DNA from: Desulfovibrio sp. UIB00
GTDB taxonomy: Bacteria > Desulfobacterota > Desulfovibrionia > Desulfovibrionales > Desulfovibrionaceae
DNA: 64,000 nt
Direction of reading: 5' to 3'
NCBI RefSeq assembly: GCF_022508225.1
Contig: NZ_JAETXJ010000007.1
Location: 62,001 to 126,000 of the forward strand
Numbering within the stretch: the first letter of the stretch is position 1; the number at the start of each line of letters is the position of its first letter. Positions 1 through 9,151 of this stretch are shown in pieces. A program made the position numbers and the translations under genes. The notes below the pieces were generated by a model. It made no database searches. It had not been told where the DNA came from and worked only from the letters and a program-made list of their open reading frames with translations.

Positions 1-42
1 GAAAATTCGCTGCCGCCCCACTCCATGCCCGAGCGCTGGTAG
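1..42 (+). CDS. Possible 3' end of an upstream gene (partial)
   Basis: Frame 1 reads 13 codons from the window edge and ends in TAG at 40-42. This is too short to recognise. It is followed by about 130 bases with no gene and then the hairpin at 177-207, which would serve as its terminator. It could equally be chance. Confidence 0.25.
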   Translation, partial: ENSLPPHSMPERW

Positions 43-176
43 CAGAGCGCCCACGCAGTATATGAAGAATGCGCGCCAAGGGCTGCCATGCGGCTGTTAT
101 CGCAACCGAGGGCGTCAGACGCACACCGCCTCCAGAAAGCTCACAAGCTCAGTGTGGTATAGTACTGCCGCGAATA

Positions 177-207
177 AAAAACCCGCCAGATGGCGGGTTT
201 TTTATTC
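177..207. terminator. Bidirectional rho-independent terminator
   Basis: A perfect inverted repeat, AAAAAACCCGCC / GGCGGGTTTTTT, with a loop of a few bases. It has an A tract on one side and a T tract on the other, so it can end the minus-strand qmoABCD transcript (last stop at 259) and any gene entering from the left edge. Confidence 0.85.
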
Positions 208-258
208 GTCTGAGGGTTCGGGGCCTTGCTCCGAACCCTCTCACAGGCAGTCTTTGCT

Positions 259-981
259 TTAGAAGCCGAAGCCGTCGTTGTTGGCGCCGGAAGCACCAAA
301 GCCGAAATCGTCCGGCACGGCGTTTTCTTCAGCAGCAGGAGCAGCTTCATCACCGGCAGCGGCGGCAGCACCAGCGGCGGCGCCGCCCACAACCATGCCT
401 TTCAGGCCGTCCTTGATGGCGTCCTTGATGTTCATCATCAGTTCGTCATGGTTGATGGCGACCTTGCCCTGGAATTCGGCAACCTGCTTGCGCAGACCGC
501 CCATATCGGTGTTCATGGTCTTGATTTTAGCTTCAAGCTCATCAACTTTTTTGGAAAGAGCGGCAGCGCGGGCTTCAGCGGGTTCCAAAGCACGCACTCG
601 GTCTTCAAGGGCCACGGCGGCGGCGGTCTGAGCGGCCATGCTGGCGTAGGTTTCGCCAAGGTAGTTCAGCACCTTGTCGCACAGGGCCTTGGTCAGGCCG
701 TCCATGCAGGTGAGGGAAACATTGTCGCCAAGGGCGCTGCGCCCAGTGTTGACAAAGGCGTCCCAGGACTGGCCTTCAACCCAGTTCAGGTCGGCAAACT
801 TGGGGTACCAGCGGGCCAGCCATGCGGCGGCAAAGGGGCCTACGGCCTTGGCGCAGGTATCACAGGCAACGGAACGACCGGCAACAAAACCGGCGATTTC
901 CTTGACGTCTACGCCCTCCTTGCCCACAACCAGGGCAAGCACGGACTCCACGGGAAAAACCTTACGAGATGTATCGGACAT
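259..981 (-). CDS. qmoD: QmoD-type accessory protein of the Qmo locus
   Basis: This 240-residue protein is the last gene of the minus-strand qmo cluster, 103 bases after qmoC. The promoter-distal gene at this position in Desulfovibrio vulgaris has been called qmoD and affects growth on sulfate; its biochemical role is unknown. The start at 981 is chosen because an AGGAGG-like site lies just upstream; a longer reading from 1026 has none. There is no signal peptide or membrane segment. Visible parts are a CDTCAK cysteine pair near residue 40, a coiled-coil-like stretch at roughly residues 110-160 (ALEDRVRALE to AKIKTMNTDM), an Ala/Gly-rich linker, and an acidic tail with two FGF motifs. Identity rests on context and the conserved N-terminal half. 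Confidence 0.8.
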   Translation of the reverse strand: MSDTSRKVFPVESVLALVVGKEGVDVKEIAGFVAGRSVACDTCAKAVGPFAAAWLARWYPKFADLNWVEGQSWDAFVNTGRSALGDNVSLTCMDGLTKALCDKVLNYLGETYASMAAQTAAAVALEDRVRALEPAEARAAALSKKVDELEAKIKTMNTDMGGLRKQVAEFQGKVAINHDELMMNIKDAIKDGLKGMVVGGAAAGAAAAAGDEAAPAAEENAVPDDFGFGASGANNDGFGF

Positions 982-1084
982 GGCGGCCTCCTCCTCGGAG
1001 ATCGTATTTTTTTCAGAAAAGCTCACGGGGAACTGTGCGCATCCTCAAGGGTGGCCCCCAGCGCAAGGCCAGGGGCCAATGCCG

Positions 1085-2266
1085 TTAGCTTCTGCCGTAC
1101 ATGCGGGCGTAAACCAGGGCCGCCGTGCGGTACACGAAGTGGCCAAGCTTAGACCAGGGCAGGTAAGCGAAAAGCATCCACACAAATACCAGGTGCAGGT
1201 AGTACACCAGGAAGGCAGGCACAAGGGCGTCCGCAAGGCGGAAGCACTGCGACAGCACACCGGTGACGGCCACCAGCCAGATGATGCCCAGCAGATACCA
1301 GTCATACCAGCTGGAACCCTGGAACTTGGGATTCAGCATCACGCGGCGGACGGTCAGGATGGCAAGACCGGCCAGCAGCATGAGCGCGCCCAGGTTGGCC
1401 AGAATCTTCACCGGGAAGAGCAGCGGCATGGGCGTTTCAATGTGGATGAGCGGAATAACCTTGCCGCCCCAGTGACCAACAGCCACAACCGCCGTAACAA
1501 AGGCCAGGATGGCAAAGCTGTAAACCAGCAGCATGTGGCCAAACTTACGGTTGGGGGTTTCCTTGCCGGTGACGGGGCCGTCTTCGCAGTCGTCAAACTT
1601 GCGGTGGGTGATGACTTCATCCCACAGCACGTCCCACAAATGCCAGATCCAGCACTTTTTCTTGCCAATGACGGCCAGTGAGCCTTCAGGCTTGAACATG
1701 CCCCAAAGTTTCATGACGCCCCGCGCGATGATCAAGGCCGCGCCAAAGAAGGTGAGCATGAAGATGGGGTCGATGGTGTAGTCGCCGTAAAAAATCTGAC
1801 CAAAAACAATGCGGCCATCGGCTGCGCGGGGGAACCACTGACCGCCGTTGAAACCAGCGCGAATCCACCACACAAAGAGCCACAGTACAGCCGGGATGGC
1901 GAAGAGCACAGGCAGGCCAGCAGGCTTGCTCATGAGCTTGCCCACGCAGGTGGGTTCGGTCAGTTCGCGGTAAATGACGTTGCGCGCTGCGCCCATGAGG
2001 TCCGCAGGCTTGGCGCCGCGCGGGCAAAGGTCGGAGCAGTTGCCGCAGTTGTGGCAGAGCCACAGGTCAACATCGGCGCGCAGCTTGTCTTTAAGGCCCC
2101 AGGACGCCCAGACCATTTCTTTGCGCGGATAAGGCGCATTGGCCGGAGCGAGAGGGCAGGCCACGGAGCAGGTGGCGCACTGGTAGCACTTCTTGAGGGA
2201 TTCTCCCCCAGATTCTTCCAGCGCCCTGACAAACTCCATATCAGGTTTGATTGTACATTGTGCCAT
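1085..2266 (-). CDS. qmoC: Quinone-interacting membrane-bound oxidoreductase subunit C
   Basis: QmoC is the membrane subunit of Qmo, which moves electrons between menaquinol and APS reductase. The 393-residue protein has an N-terminal HdrC-like domain with two [4Fe-4S] motifs (Cys27, 30, 33, 37 and Cys71, 74, 77, 81), then a NarI/HdrE-like cytochrome b region with about six hydrophobic segments and several histidines (for example the LVYSFAILAF and MLFAYLPWSK regions). The start at 2266 is preferred over 2275: CCTCCT (2276-2281 on the plus strand) gives an AGGAGG nine bases upstream. The qmoB stop lies 14 bases away, so the two are co-transcribed. Confidence 0.97.
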   Translation of the reverse strand: MAQCTIKPDMEFVRALEESGGESLKKCYQCATCSVACPLAPANAPYPRKEMVWASWGLKDKLRADVDLWLCHNCGNCSDLCPRGAKPADLMGAARNVIYRELTEPTCVGKLMSKPAGLPVLFAIPAVLWLFVWWIRAGFNGGQWFPRAADGRIVFGQIFYGDYTIDPIFMLTFFGAALIIARGVMKLWGMFKPEGSLAVIGKKKCWIWHLWDVLWDEVITHRKFDDCEDGPVTGKETPNRKFGHMLLVYSFAILAFVTAVVAVGHWGGKVIPLIHIETPMPLLFPVKILANLGALMLLAGLAILTVRRVMLNPKFQGSSWYDWYLLGIIWLVAVTGVLSQCFRLADALVPAFLVYYLHLVFVWMLFAYLPWSKLGHFVYRTAALVYARMYGRS

Positions 2267-2279
2267 TGCTGCCATCCTC

Positions 2280-4538
2280 CTACATGCCCTTGAACGGGTT
2301 GGGGCCCATGGCCATGATGCGGTCAACAAAGCCGTCGATCAGGTCGGGTACCTTGTCGTATTCGTCAATGGCCACTTCAAGCTGTTCCACGCGTTCGGGC
2401 TGCACGCCAAGGCGGTTAAGCGTCTCGGCAATGTTTTCCTTGCGGCGGGAGCAGATTTCAGAGCCCTTCACAAAGTGGCACTGGTAGTCATCGCCATATT
2501 TGCAGCCCAGCAGCATGACGCCGTCGTAGCCCTTGCTCATGGCGTCAGACACCCAGATGGCGTTGACAGAGCCAAGGCAGCGCACCGGAATGATGCGGCA
2601 GTAGGGGCTCCAGGGCTTGTTGCGGGCACCGGCCATATCGAGCGCCGGGTAGGCGTCGTTTTCGCAGGCCAGAATCAGCACGCGGGGGCCGTCGGCCTTG
2701 AAGTCCTTGGGCACCTGCACTTCGCGGATCATGGAGCCGATCTGGTCGATATTGTAGTTGGCAAAGGAGATAACGCGTTCCGGGCAAGCGCCAAAGCAGG
2801 TGCCGCAACGGCGGCAACGTGCCGGATTGGGCTTGGGCGTTCCCTTTTCATCGTCATCCAGAGCGCCGAAGGGGCATTCTTCCGTGCAGCGTTTGCACTG
2901 GGTGCAACGCACAAAGTTGAACACGGGGTAGGAAAGGTCGCCCGAACGGGGATGTACAGCCACGCCGTGGCTGGCAGCTTCAATGCACTGCATGGCCTTG
3001 AGCACAGCGCCCTTGGCGTCTTCTTCGCAGGCATCCATGGTCAGGGGCTGACGCACGCAACCCGCAGCGTACACGCCGGTGCGGCGCGTTTCGTAGGGGA
3101 AGCAGATGTAGTTGGAATCCGCAAAACCATCGAACAGGTTCAGATCCGGGAAGTCCGGACCCTGGCGATAGTCAAAGCAGACGGTCACGTCCTTGGCCGT
3201 GGTGGGCACGAGGCCCGTGGGCAACACAACCAGATCCACATCCAGATCGAAATCCATACCCAGCAGGGTATTTTTGCAGCTCACAACCATGTGGTCGCCA
3301 GCTTCGCGGATGTCGGTCACGTCGGCCTTGGTCATCATGACGCCCAGACGATCCTGCATCTTCTTGTAGAAGCGTTCAAGAATGCCGGGAACGGTCATGT
3401 CCTTGTAAAGGATAAAGGTCTGACAGGTGTCGTTGGTCTTTTCGCAGACCGTATTGGCAAGGCGGAGCATGCCCACGCTGTTGACCGCGTTGGAATACGC
3501 AACATGGCGGAAGCTTTCGAGGTTGGCTTTTACAAAGCCTTTTTCTTCTTCACCTTCCGCAGGCTTGGCGGCTTCAGGAGCGGCTTCGGCTTCTTCAGCG
3601 GCCTTGCGCACGGCTTCTTCAGCCATGGTGGTGTCAAGAACAAAGGCGATGCGGCGGGCGTTCACCTGATCGGCCACCAGCATTTTGCCAAAGGTGGCGG
3701 CGTCCACAACCTTGGTGCTCTGCCCAAGGCCCATGGAGGCAAGGTATTTCTGATCAAGCGGCACCCAGCCGGTAGCCAGCACCACAGCGCCCACTTCGAT
3801 GGTCTGCGAGCCGGAAGGAGTGGCAAAGGTGGCCTTGAACTCGCCGGGCTGGCCTTCCAGCTTTTCCATGCGGGTGTTCATGTGCACGGTGATCTTGCTG
3901 TTGCCAAGCACCTTGCTGATCTTGTCGGCCACGTTGGTGGGCTGCTTGTCCGTCCACGGGGAGGCCAGGGGCGAACCCATGGGGATGTTGTTGGCAGCGC
4001 CGCCGAGCTTTTCGGCTTTTTCAACGAGCACAACTTCATACCCGGTTTCAGCAGCCTCAGCAGCTGCGGTAAGACCCGTCCAGCCGCCGCCGATAACGAG
4101 CACCCTCGGCACGCCGGTGATGGCGGCAGAATCGGGCACTTCGCTCTTTTGCAGCTTGACCACGCCCATGTTCACATAGTCGCGGGCCATGAGCGCCAGC
4201 AGTTCGGGCGCGCCGTTGGCCGTGTCCACGGGGGTGTGATCAGGATTTTTATAGGCCTGCACGCACTGTTCGCGCAGGTTTACGTGTTCCACCTGCACGG
4301 GCAGGCGGTAGATGTCCGCATCCACGCGGGGGGAAGCGCCGCACAGCAGCACGCCGTCCAGCCCCTGCGCTTCGATGTCGGCCTTGATTTCGCTCACGGC
4401 TAGGGCCAGCACAGGAACGACCTTGACTACGGGAACAAGACTGCCCCACTTCTGGCTCGTCTGTTCGGCCAGAGCGGTCAGATCAAGCCCGCCGCCAATG
4501 TTCTGCTGGTCAAAATAGACGCCAATTTTACCCGACAT
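2280..4538 (-). CDS. qmoB: Quinone-interacting membrane-bound oxidoreductase subunit B
   Basis: This 752-residue flavo-iron-sulfur protein resembles HdrA. An N-terminal HdrA-like segment is followed by a Rossmann FAD site (VLVIGGGWTGLTAA, about residues 146-159), two [4Fe-4S] motifs (CTQCKRCTEECP and CRRCGTCFGACP), and a C-terminal MvhD-type domain containing the cysteine-bearing segments RCLGSVNAIW and GCKYGDDYQC. It is a cytoplasmic partner of QmoA and QmoC. An alanine/glutamate-rich insert (AEEAEAAPEAAKPAEG) lies mid-protein. The start codon lies 5 bases after the qmoA stop; length and domain order match known QmoB. Confidence 0.97.
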   Translation of the reverse strand: MSGKIGVYFDQQNIGGGLDLTALAEQTSQKWGSLVPVVKVVPVLALAVSEIKADIEAQGLDGVLLCGASPRVDADIYRLPVQVEHVNLREQCVQAYKNPDHTPVDTANGAPELLALMARDYVNMGVVKLQKSEVPDSAAITGVPRVLVIGGGWTGLTAAAEAAETGYEVVLVEKAEKLGGAANNIPMGSPLASPWTDKQPTNVADKISKVLGNSKITVHMNTRMEKLEGQPGEFKATFATPSGSQTIEVGAVVLATGWVPLDQKYLASMGLGQSTKVVDAATFGKMLVADQVNARRIAFVLDTTMAEEAVRKAAEEAEAAPEAAKPAEGEEEKGFVKANLESFRHVAYSNAVNSVGMLRLANTVCEKTNDTCQTFILYKDMTVPGILERFYKKMQDRLGVMMTKADVTDIREAGDHMVVSCKNTLLGMDFDLDVDLVVLPTGLVPTTAKDVTVCFDYRQGPDFPDLNLFDGFADSNYICFPYETRRTGVYAAGCVRQPLTMDACEEDAKGAVLKAMQCIEAASHGVAVHPRSGDLSYPVFNFVRCTQCKRCTEECPFGALDDDEKGTPKPNPARCRRCGTCFGACPERVISFANYNIDQIGSMIREVQVPKDFKADGPRVLILACENDAYPALDMAGARNKPWSPYCRIIPVRCLGSVNAIWVSDAMSKGYDGVMLLGCKYGDDYQCHFVKGSEICSRRKENIAETLNRLGVQPERVEQLEVAIDEYDKVPDLIDGFVDRIMAMGPNPFKGM

Positions 4539-4543
4539 GCCGC

Positions 4544-5779
4544 CTACCTCCCTTTCACCGTTTGTACCGCCTTCAGGGCGGCGGCTGTGCCGGACTGCGC
4601 CGAGCGCATCACATCAAGGGGCATGCGCGCGCAACCAGCGGCAAAAATGCCGGCCTCTTCTCCGCCCGCAATAAAGCCGTCTTCGTCCAGCGGCAGGGGC
4701 AGGGGCGCATTTTCGCCAGCCAGCGAGGGCTGCATGCCAGTGGCCAGCACAACAAGATCATAATCAAGGGTCATCTTTTCACCGCGCACGGCGTCTTCAG
4801 CCGTAATGCGCACCCTGTTGCCTTCGGCCTGCACGGCGTCGGCAACCTTGCCCTTGACGAACTTCACGTTGGGCAGCGCCTTAACCTTTTCCAGCACCTT
4901 CACATAGCGGCCCGGGGCGCGCAGGTCGATGTAGTACACCGTGATCTGCGTATCGGGATTCTGCTCTGCAATGTACAGGCACTGCTTGAGCGTGGCCATA
5001 CAGCAGATGTAGGAGCAGTAGTTCAGGTGGTTCTGGTCGCGGGAACCAGCGCACTGCACAAAGGCGACCTGGTGGGGAGCACGGCCGTCAGAAGGACGGA
5101 CAATGCGGCCACCAGTGGGGCCAAAGGGTGAAGCAAGGCGTTCAAGCTGCATGTTGGACACGCAGTTTTTCACGTTGCCCGCACCAAGATTGGTCAGCTG
5201 GGTAACATCATAGGGCTTCCAGCCTGTGGCAACGACCACCGCGCCGACATTGAGATCAATATCGCGCTGCGGTTCATTCACATCAAGGAACTTGGCCCCG
5301 GCAACCCGTGCGCTGTCAGACTTGGAAAGCGCATCAAGGTCAAGCGTGTAACGGCTGGGGAAGGCGAAAGGCATATCCTTGTGCAGGGCCTTACGCGTGG
5401 CAAGACCAAGCTCGAATTCGCTTTCCACTTCGCCGGTCAGGCTGGAGGCCAGCAGGCTGAAATCAATATTGTGCGGGGCGGTGTGACGGGGGCTGATGCG
5501 CACCTTCACCTTGTAATCGCCCTTTACGCCCATAAACCCGACCACTTCGGCCTGGGTGAAAAATTTTATGCGCGGGTTGTTCCTGATGCGCTGGAACTGA
5601 ATTTCCAAGCCGCAGGAGGGGGGACAAAGTTTGGGAAAATACTTATTGAGCTGAGCCACGCGCCCACCAAGCCAGGGCGACTTTTCGACGATAAAGACGT
5701 CGTGGCCCAGTTCCGCCGCTTCAATGGCGGCTGTGAGGCCTGCAAAGCCGCCGCCCACGACGAGAATGGCATTGGACAT
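4544..5779 (-). CDS. qmoA: Quinone-interacting membrane-bound oxidoreductase subunit A
   Basis: This 411-residue FAD protein is related to part of HdrA. The dinucleotide-binding motif VVGGGFAGLTAA is at the extreme N-terminus, followed by EKSPWLGGRV. Conserved cysteines lie in KLCPPSCGLE and NYCSYICC. The start at 5779 is chosen because GGAGGATAT precedes it; the open frame continues to 5971 but the extra N-terminus has no homology-like features. It is the first qmo gene and is separated from aprA by 365 bases containing two hairpins. QmoA, B and C form the complex thought to donate electrons to AprBA. Confidence 0.96.
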   Translation of the reverse strand: MSNAILVVGGGFAGLTAAIEAAELGHDVFIVEKSPWLGGRVAQLNKYFPKLCPPSCGLEIQFQRIRNNPRIKFFTQAEVVGFMGVKGDYKVKVRISPRHTAPHNIDFSLLASSLTGEVESEFELGLATRKALHKDMPFAFPSRYTLDLDALSKSDSARVAGAKFLDVNEPQRDIDLNVGAVVVATGWKPYDVTQLTNLGAGNVKNCVSNMQLERLASPFGPTGGRIVRPSDGRAPHQVAFVQCAGSRDQNHLNYCSYICCMATLKQCLYIAEQNPDTQITVYYIDLRAPGRYVKVLEKVKALPNVKFVKGKVADAVQAEGNRVRITAEDAVRGEKMTLDYDLVVLATGMQPSLAGENAPLPLPLDEDGFIAGGEEAGIFAAGCARMPLDVMRSAQSGTAAALKAVQTVKGR

Positions 5780-5839
5780 CCTGGATATCCTCCTGCGTTG
5801 TTGCATAGCGGCTGAAGAAGGAAAAGGACTCCCGCCGCG

Positions 5840-5870
5840 AAAAAAAAGGAGCGGCCCCGTGGCCGACCTC
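5840..5870 (-). terminator. Candidate intrinsic terminator/attenuator before qmoA
   Basis: Read on the minus strand, CGGCC-ACGG-GGCCG (with an outer GAG/CTC pair around a 2-base bulge) is followed by CC and eight T. It lies 61 bases upstream of the qmoA start. The stem is short, so partial termination is more likely than complete termination. Confidence 0.45.
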
Positions 5871-6099
5871 TGCGAGCGCCAGCGCACAAAACTGCCCGCA
5901 CCACGCCCGCCGACAAAGGGGGGCCTGCTGCCGGTCATCCCCTTGCCGAACATTTGCCTTGTGCTGCGCACCTATGCCCAAACAATCGGCACACCAACAG
6001 GCTGGCACGAAAACCGCTCTTTTTCCGGCAGGGCCTGGGCCGCCGCCGGCACGCGTTTTTCGCCGCCGCGAGCCTGGCAAAGCCAGAGCTTGCAGCAGA

Positions 6100-6123
6100 G
6101 GGGGCGGCCTTGCGGCCGCCCCC
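6100..6123 (-). terminator. GC-rich hairpin after aprA
   Basis: A perfect 10-bp stem (GGGGGCGGCC / GGCCGCCCCC) with a four-base loop begins 22 bases after the aprA stop. No T tract follows on the minus strand, so it may stabilise the aprBA mRNA 3' end or pause polymerase rather than terminate. Confidence 0.55.
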
Positions 6124-6144
6124 ATTTGGCATCAGTGCCGCCGA

Positions 6145-8133
6145 CTAGTCGGGGATGATCTGGTAGTAGGGCTTCTTGAAGATCTTGGTCTCGCCGGTGG
6201 CGGGATTGTACTTCGAGTTCACGAAGCACTTCCAAGTGTCGTCGTCCAGGCCCATGAAGTCCGCACGGTAGTAGAAGCCGGGGTAGCGGGATTCTTCACG
6301 GAAGGCGATGTGCTGCATGTGCAGGCGCACCGTCCACAGACGATGGTAGTTTTCCCAGCAGCGCAGCAGTTCGTGCAGGTCACGAGCGGCCAGCTTGAAG
6401 GAGTCTTCTTCCATCATGGCGAGCAGGTTGAAGCCGGTGTCAAGCAGCGCCTTGGAGGTGGTGTAGTACGTGCTCACGCCACCGCCGTATTCGTCGGTGC
6501 ACTTCACGAGACGCATCATGAAGTTCTTGGGCGTGATGTAGTTCGGGTTCACCACGGGGTCGGTCGAAGCGGCCTTGCCTTCTTCGAAGTTGTAGAAGGG
6601 ACGGTAAACGGCCTTCTTCAGTTCTTCGGCGGTTTCAGCGAACTCAGGCTTGAAGTCCTTGTGATCAAGGCACCAGCGGACCATCTGCTTGCCAGCCATG
6701 CGGCCTTCAGCATGCGAACCGGAGGAGAACTTGTGGCCGGAAGCGCCCACGCCGTCGGCGCAGGTGAAGAGGCCTTCAACGGTGGTCATGCGGTTGTAGA
6801 CCTTACCGTTGGAAGCCTTCACTTTGTAGTCTTCGGGCACCCAAGCTTCATCGGGACCGGAAACCCAGATGCCGCAGCAACCGGAGTGGGAGCCGAGCAG
6901 GTAGGGTTCGGTGGGCATGATTTCGGAACCACGTTCTTCAGGCGCGGTGTTGGTGCAGGCCCAAAGGTTGGCCTGGCCAACGCACATGTCGAGGAAGTCT
7001 TCCCAAGCTTCGGATTCAAGATCCTTCTGCTGTTCTTCGTTCAGGGTCGCGAAGGTGTTCTGCAGAGCGCTCTTGGTGTCCATGTAGATGGGGCCGCGGC
7101 CTTCGCGCATTTCACGAAGCATCATGTGGTTACGCAGGCAGGTCGGGATGACATGGCCCTTGGCGTAGCCGCGATCTTCGTAAGGCTTCAGCATGGCGCG
7201 GTTGGTGGCGCAGTAATCTTCACCCTTGGAGTTGGTGGCTTTGGCCTTGAACAGGAGGAACCACGCACCCACGGGGCCGTAACCGTCCTTGAAGCGGGCG
7301 GGCACGAAGCGGTTTTCCATCATGGTCATTTCAGCGCCAACCTGAGCGCACATGGTGTAGGTCGAACCGGCGTTCCACACAGGATACCAGGCGCGGCCCA
7401 TGCCTTCACCGGTGGAGCGGGGACGGTACACGTTAACGGCACCGCCAGCGGCCACCATGATGGTGTTGGCTTTGAAGATGTGCACTTCGTTAGCGCGCAG
7501 GTTGAAGCCCACGGCGCCGGCGATGCGGTTGGGGGTGTTCTTATCGAGAAGCAGCTTCACGATGAAGATACGTTCCATGATGCGGTCTTCACCCAGGGCA
7601 TTCTTGGCAGCTTCGGCCACGATGCACTTGTAGGATTCACCGTTGATCATGATCTGCCAGCGGCCGGAACGCACAGGGGCATCGCCCTTGCGCAGGCTCT
7701 TGCCAGCAGCCTTGGCGGCAGCGCCGTTCAGGTTGTGGCCGTCGTCGCCCTTGATCCAGCAGGGAAGGCCCCAATCTTCAAACAGATGCACGGAGTCGTC
7801 AACGTGACGGCCTACGTCGAAGATAAGGTCTTCGCGAACCAGGCCCATAAGGTCGGTGCGGACCATGCGGACGTAGTCGTCGGCGTCGTTTTCACCCAGG
7901 TAGGTGTTGATGGCGGAAAGACCCTGGGCCACGGCGCCGGAGCGCTCGAGGGTGGCTTTGTCAACCAGCATGATCTTCAGGCCGTGCTTGTCGCCCCAGC
8001 GCACTGCTTCAAAAGCGGTGCCGCAGGAGCCCATGCCGCCGCCCACGATCAGCAGGTCAACCGCATGTTCCTTAACTTCAGGCTCGGCAATGGCCACACC
8101 CTTCGTCGCTTCCTTGACGGGAATCATTGGCAT
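6145..8133 (-). CDS. aprA: Adenylylsulfate (APS) reductase alpha subunit
   Basis: AprA carries the FAD and the site where APS is reduced to sulfite and AMP in the cytoplasm. The 662-residue length is normal. The FAD-binding motif DLLIVGGGMGSCG is at about residues 26-38, followed by ERSGAVAQGLSAIN, and the fumarate-reductase-like fold continues to a C-terminal tail used to contact AprB. An AGGAGA site sits seven bases before the ATG. The order aprB-aprA-qmoABC is the usual one in Desulfovibrio. Identification is essentially certain. Confidence 0.99.
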   Translation of the reverse strand: MPMIPVKEATKGVAIAEPEVKEHAVDLLIVGGGMGSCGTAFEAVRWGDKHGLKIMLVDKATLERSGAVAQGLSAINTYLGENDADDYVRMVRTDLMGLVREDLIFDVGRHVDDSVHLFEDWGLPCWIKGDDGHNLNGAAAKAAGKSLRKGDAPVRSGRWQIMINGESYKCIVAEAAKNALGEDRIMERIFIVKLLLDKNTPNRIAGAVGFNLRANEVHIFKANTIMVAAGGAVNVYRPRSTGEGMGRAWYPVWNAGSTYTMCAQVGAEMTMMENRFVPARFKDGYGPVGAWFLLFKAKATNSKGEDYCATNRAMLKPYEDRGYAKGHVIPTCLRNHMMLREMREGRGPIYMDTKSALQNTFATLNEEQQKDLESEAWEDFLDMCVGQANLWACTNTAPEERGSEIMPTEPYLLGSHSGCCGIWVSGPDEAWVPEDYKVKASNGKVYNRMTTVEGLFTCADGVGASGHKFSSGSHAEGRMAGKQMVRWCLDHKDFKPEFAETAEELKKAVYRPFYNFEEGKAASTDPVVNPNYITPKNFMMRLVKCTDEYGGGVSTYYTTSKALLDTGFNLLAMMEEDSFKLAARDLHELLRCWENYHRLWTVRLHMQHIAFREESRYPGFYYRADFMGLDDDTWKCFVNSKYNPATGETKIFKKPYYQIIPD

Positions 8134-8170
8134 AATTGTTTCTCCTTATCGCACTAGCGGTTGCAATAGC

Positions 8171-8659
8171 CTAGCGGCCGTGTTCCATGCAGGTGAAGGT
8201 CTTGTCAGCGTCCTTAACATCGAACTTCTTGCCAAGGGCGGTCTTCGGGACGGCCAAGGCAGATTCGGTGAACAGCAGTTCATCTTCGATGTTGGCGCCT
8301 TCGGGATGGCCTTCAAAGGGCTTGATGGAACCTTCCGGCGTAGTGCGGATGGGGAACTTGAAGCGTTTCACGTTGCCATTGCGGAACTTGACGGTCCACA
8401 TGATGGAGTCAGCCGAACGCATGGGGATACAGGTCCCGCCCATGGGGGCAAAGTCTGCATAGGGACGGGCCGTAATGGCGCCCTGGGGGCAGATCTTAAC
8501 GCAGGAATAGCATTCCCAGCAGGCATCGGGTTCCTGGTTGTATGCCTTCATTTCCTCAGAATCAAGAATCATGAGGTCATTGGGGCAAATGTACATGCAG
8601 GCCGTCTTTTCGCCACCCTTGCAGCCGTCGCACTTGGACGGATCGACAAACGTCGGCAT
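8171..8659 (-). CDS. aprB: APS reductase beta subunit (ferredoxin-like)
   Basis: This 162-residue protein carries two [4Fe-4S] clusters that feed electrons to the AprA flavin. Ligands are visible as Cys10, 13, 21, 25 and Cys47, 50, 53, 57. The C-terminal tail (from about residue 110) wraps AprA in known structures. The start is preceded by a GGAGG site. The aprA start lies 37 bases downstream, so the two form one operon behind the promoter at 8790-8819. Confidence 0.99.
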   Translation of the reverse strand: MPTFVDPSKCDGCKGGEKTACMYICPNDLMILDSEEMKAYNQEPDACWECYSCVKICPQGAITARPYADFAPMGGTCIPMRSADSIMWTVKFRNGNVKRFKFPIRTTPEGSIKPFEGHPEGANIEDELLFTESALAVPKTALGKKFDVKDADKTFTCMEHGR

Positions 8660-9151
8660 ACGTATCCTCCAACTCTTTTAAAAGTGTTTCAGAAAAACCC
8701 GCCGGGTTCGGCGAGGCGCGCGGCAAATCCGTCACGCCGGGGTTAGCCGAGCGCCTCCACAACGAAGGTTGGGCGTATGGCTTGCGCAATTAGTAACAAG
8801 CACTTAGCCTTTGAGTCAACCCCCCTCTGCAAAAATTCGTGGAAACTTCACAGAGCCGTCATGTGGATTTACAGCAAATTCAAAATGTTAACTGCCTTGT
8901 GAAAAAAAATCTATTTCGCTTTTCCGCCCCTCTTGCGTCACAACCATTTCAAAAGCTAACGGATCATGCCACGCAGGACTGCCTGATGCGCAACCCTTGC
9001 AAGAGAAGCCATTTCAAGCTAACACGCTTGGGCAGATAAGGGAAGCCCCCGCGGCAAAACGAGCCATGAGTCGGCAACCTGTTGTTTTTTCAATGCTGCG
9101 CCACGGGCGGACCCCTCCTATCCAAATTTCATTATCAGTACAGGACAAGGC
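8660..9151. other. Divergent regulatory region between aprB and the EPSPS-like gene
   Basis: This 492-base intergenic stretch contains no gene. It holds the aprB promoter (8790-8819) and an AT-rich segment with separate half-sites resembling TTGTGAA (8897-8903) and TTCACA (8847-8852). No clear promoter was found for the plus-strand gene starting at 9152, although there is room for one. Confidence 0.5.
8790..8819 (-). promoter_or_regulatory. Sigma-70-type promoter of aprBA
   Basis: On the minus strand TTGACT (complement of 8814-8819) is followed after 18 bases by TACTAA (complement of 8790-8795). This predicts a leader of about 120 bases before aprB. It is the best sigma-70 match in the intergenic region. 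Confidence 0.6.

Larger units (their letters stand above)
5780..6144. other. aprA-qmoA intergenic region
   Basis: These 365 bases contain no credible gene. They hold a 10-bp GC hairpin 22 bases after the aprA stop (6100-6123) and a second hairpin followed by eight T on the minus strand (5840-5870). No convincing -35/-10 pair was seen between the second hairpin and qmoA, so qmo expression may depend on read-through from aprBA or on an unrecognised promoter. Confidence 0.6.

Noticed and set aside
2193..4403. Long plus-strand open frame (736 codons) opposite qmoB
   Set aside because: It is antisense to an unmistakable QmoB, is His/Gly/Ala-rich with no domain motifs, and arises from GC-biased third positions.
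5959..8157. Long plus-strand open frame (732 codons) opposite aprA
   Set aside because: Antisense shadow of AprA; His/Val/Gly-rich composition, no ribosome-binding site and no recognisable motif.
8838..8903. Full Rex operator upstream of aprB
   Set aside because: TTCACA and TTGTGAA occur, but 44 bases apart and in an order that does not form the TTGTGAA-N4-TTCACAA palindrome.
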